This document shows, in pieces, positions 62,504-64,000 of a stretch of 64,000 nucleotides of DNA (within the stretch, counting starts at the first letter, position 1; each line of letters starts with the position of its first letter). The stretch lies in the NCBI GenBank assembly GCA_010909725.1, contig JAACMV010000001.1, positions 717,533 through 781,532 of the forward strand, given 5' to 3'. Below the pieces are notes generated by a model. It searched no databases. It was given only the letters and a program-made list of their open reading frames with translations, and was not told where the DNA came from. This DNA comes from Picochlorum sp. 'celeri'. Taxonomy: Eukaryota > Chlorophyta > Trebouxiophyceae. A program made the position numbers and the translations under genes.

Positions 62504-63640
62504 ATGGGAATCATTTCTGTCGGCCCTTGTCAAAAGGTCATCACGAATGGCGTTGTTTCTTCTCTCTTCTCCAAAGGCTCTGGAATGAAGTCTAAAGGCC
62601 ACGATGTGATGAATTATCAACAAAATGGCATATGTAAGGTGGGTTCTGTGCCAAGAAGGCGGATATCTGGAACCAATCCCCTTTGCAGATCCACAACTAT
62701 TATTCCATCTGTGTGCTCTTCTTCTCTGTCCCACACGGGAGCAGTAGAAGGAACGACTTTGATGGAGAGTGCAGACAGTATATCAAAAAGGCGTTCGTTT
62801 GGTGTCACATTGGCGTGCCTAATGTGTGCTATTGCTGTGACAATGATGATGATGATGCCAGAGGGTGCCTTGGCAGCAGCAACAGATGCCGTGCCAGTGG
62901 CACAGGGAAGCGAGAGTTCCATGGTGCATATGGTGAAGAAGGCTGTATCGTTTGTCCTTCATCTTGATGTCCATCTCGGGGATATTGTCTCCCGATTCGG
63001 CGTGCTGACATATGGGATTTTGTTTGCCATTGTGTTTGCAGAGACTGGGCTTGTTGTGACACCATTGCTTCCGGGGGATTCTCTCCTCTTTGCCACTGGC
63101 GCCTTGGCAGGTCTCGGTAAACTGAATATTGCCGTCTTATTGACGCTGTATATGACAGCCGCGACTCTCGGCGATGCCGTGAACTACTCGATTGGAAAGT
63201 TTTTGGGGAAGAGAGCGATGGAGTCCAAGCTGGTCAAGGCAGAATATGTGAAAAAGACAGAGTCATTTTACGAAAAATACGGAGGGAAAACAATCGTGCT
63301 GGCTCGATTTGTTCCTATTGTAAGGACATTTGCTCCATTTGTGGCCGGCGTTGGATCCATGGCGTATCAAACATTTGCCTTTTACAATGTGTTTGGGGCT
63401 GCCTTGTGGACTGTCTTGTGTGTTGGGGCTGGATATGTGTTTGGAAATATCCCTGCAGTGCAGAGCAACTTTTCTCTCGTTGTATTGGGAATCATTCTTG
63501 TTTCAGTCCTCCCAATTCTCTACGAAGTCGGGATGTCATATATTACAAAGGGAATGCAAAATAACTCTATAGGACGAAGTGGGAGAGTGGCACGGCGCGG
63601 TCCTGGTGGTAGCATGACAGCGTCATTCACCAATCCATGA
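62504..63640 (+). CDS. DedA/VTT-family membrane protein, plastid-targeted
   Basis: A 378-residue protein from the first ATG (62504). Residues 1-110 are a Ser/Thr/Lys-rich transit-like sequence. Then a hydrophobic stretch ending GALAAA (about 125-150) looks like a thylakoid-type second signal or the first membrane anchor. The VTT domain follows: FAETGLVVTPLLPGDSLLFA, GDAVNYSIGKFLGK, and YEKYGGKTIVLARFVPIVRT, the core family motif with its essential acidic and Arg residues. Cyanobacterial DedA relatives sit in the thylakoid or plasma membrane, and in eukaryotes the fold acts in lipid scrambling. A TGTAA signal lies 101 bp downstream. It converges on the last gene. Confidence 0.88.
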   Translation: MGIISVGPCQKVITNGVVSSLFSKGSGMKSKGHDVMNYQQNGICKVGSVPRRRISGTNPLCRSTTIIPSVCSSSLSHTGAVEGTTLMESADSISKRRSFGVTLACLMCAIAVTMMMMMPEGALAAATDAVPVAQGSESSMVHMVKKAVSFVLHLDVHLGDIVSRFGVLTYGILFAIVFAETGLVVTPLLPGDSLLFATGALAGLGKLNIAVLLTLYMTAATLGDAVNYSIGKFLGKRAMESKLVKAEYVKKTESFYEKYGGKTIVLARFVPIVRTFAPFVAGVGSMAYQTFAFYNVFGAALWTVLCVGAGYVFGNIPAVQSNFSLVVLGIILVSVLPILYEVGMSYITKGMQNNSIGRSGRVARRGPGGSMTASFTNP

Positions 63641-63741
63641 CCATCTTTTTTGTGTTTTTCCTTTCTTGAATGCTTTTCTGTTCGACATACTAAATATATA
63701 TTGTTTATACATGCATCGTGAGAGTGATGGATGAATGAATT

Positions 63742-63746
63742 TGTAA
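63742..63746 (+). terminator. TGTAA polyadenylation signal for the DedA gene
   Basis: Pentamer 101 bp past the stop. Confidence 0.4.
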
Positions 63747-63757
63747 TTCTCATTGGG

Positions 63758-64000
63758 TTATTGTTCTTTCTTTGCCCGCCTTCTCTTGTACCGTCCTACC
63801 CCCTCAGAAAACATACCAGCCGCTATTCCTGCTACCGCTGGGAGTGCTCCCAGGAACCTCAAGGGTCCAGTAAACGTTCGTGTTGCTCCTAGGAACCCTC
63901 CAATCCAGAAGAGGGCCTCACCAATGTAATTATAATTGACCCTATATGGCCTCCGGGTGGATGGAGATTGAACAGCATTCTTCTCAAAATCCAACTGATT
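63758..64000 (-). CDS. C-terminal fragment of a membrane protein, cut by the right edge
   Basis: The minus-strand frame is open from the window edge to the stop at 63758, about 80 codons, with no ATG before the edge, so the gene continues outside. It has a Gly-rich hydrophobic part (GEALFWIGGFLGATR, then FLGALPAVAGIAAGMF), suggesting two membrane helices, and a short basic tail ending RRRAKKEQ. It resembles no family I can name; a plastid inner-envelope or thylakoid protein is possible given the basic tail. It converges on the DedA gene. Confidence 0.5.
   Translation of the reverse strand, partial: NQLDFEKNAVQSPSTRRPYRVNYNYIGEALFWIGGFLGATRTFTGPLRFLGALPAVAGIAAGMFSEGVGRYKRRRAKKEQ

Noticed and set aside
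1..64000. CRISPR arrays, insertion sequences, plasmid or phage genes
   Set aside because: No spaced direct repeats, transposases or integrases were seen; the layout is that of a eukaryotic chromosome.

Overview
This window is nuclear DNA of a eukaryote, most likely a small-genome green alga (Chlorophyta). Genes lie on both strands, many are split by short GT-AG introns of about 60-160 bp, and there are no operons or ribosome binding sites. The green-algal reading rests on a nuclear, plastid-targeted Mg-chelatase CHLI2-type gene, a plant group-A (ABI5-like) bZIP, an SnRK2-like kinase, a VTC4-type polyphosphate polymerase, a proline-rich extracellular-matrix protein, and TGTAA polyadenylation signals just after many stop codons. 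A SAS-6 cartwheel gene points to centrioles or flagella in an ancestor or life stage. I cannot name the genus.

Layout, left to right. 0-6.4 kb: edge fragment, cytochrome b5-like protein, SAS-6 (two apparent frame breaks), a U2AF65-like splicing factor with only RRM1 and UHM, and a group-A bZIP. 6.6-18 kb: M13 zinc peptidase, an unrecognised gene with two frame breaks at G runs, VTC4-like polyphosphate polymerase, papain-family protease, RluA-type pseudouridine synthase, and branched-chain aminotransferase. 18-26 kb: cardiolipin synthase, N-myristoylation-motif SnRK2-like kinase, SelO pseudokinase, and IRE1 whose RNase domain is followed by two CCCH zinc fingers. 26-34 kb: RAD18, an RDD-like membrane protein, a protein with a HicA-like C-terminus, an atypical bZIP-like factor, and cytosolic prolyl-tRNA synthetase. 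34-37.5 kb: a 3.5-kb interval with no recognisable gene but several exon-like cassettes. 37.5-46.8 kb: NDUFS4, a DUF4211 protein, TIM9, CHLI2 (many indels), an unidentified candidate gene, mitochondrial EF4/GUF1, and a GYF-like protein. 46.8-54.5 kb: DUF72 protein and the large ribosome-biogenesis factor URB1/Npa1. 54.5-64 kb: repeat-rich membrane glycoprotein, a small candidate gene, universal stress protein, RWD-RING ligase, extracellular-matrix protein, plastid DedA protein, and an edge fragment.

Most genes are housekeeping functions (splicing, ribosome assembly, translation, mitochondrial import and respiration, ER stress, DNA damage tolerance) and do not form one pathway. The strongest unusual signals are the IRE1-CCCH fusion, the stripped-down U2AF65-like protein, the CHLI2 gene that is well conserved in sequence yet frame-broken, the GTACG-rich splice donors, and the empty 34-37.5 kb interval.
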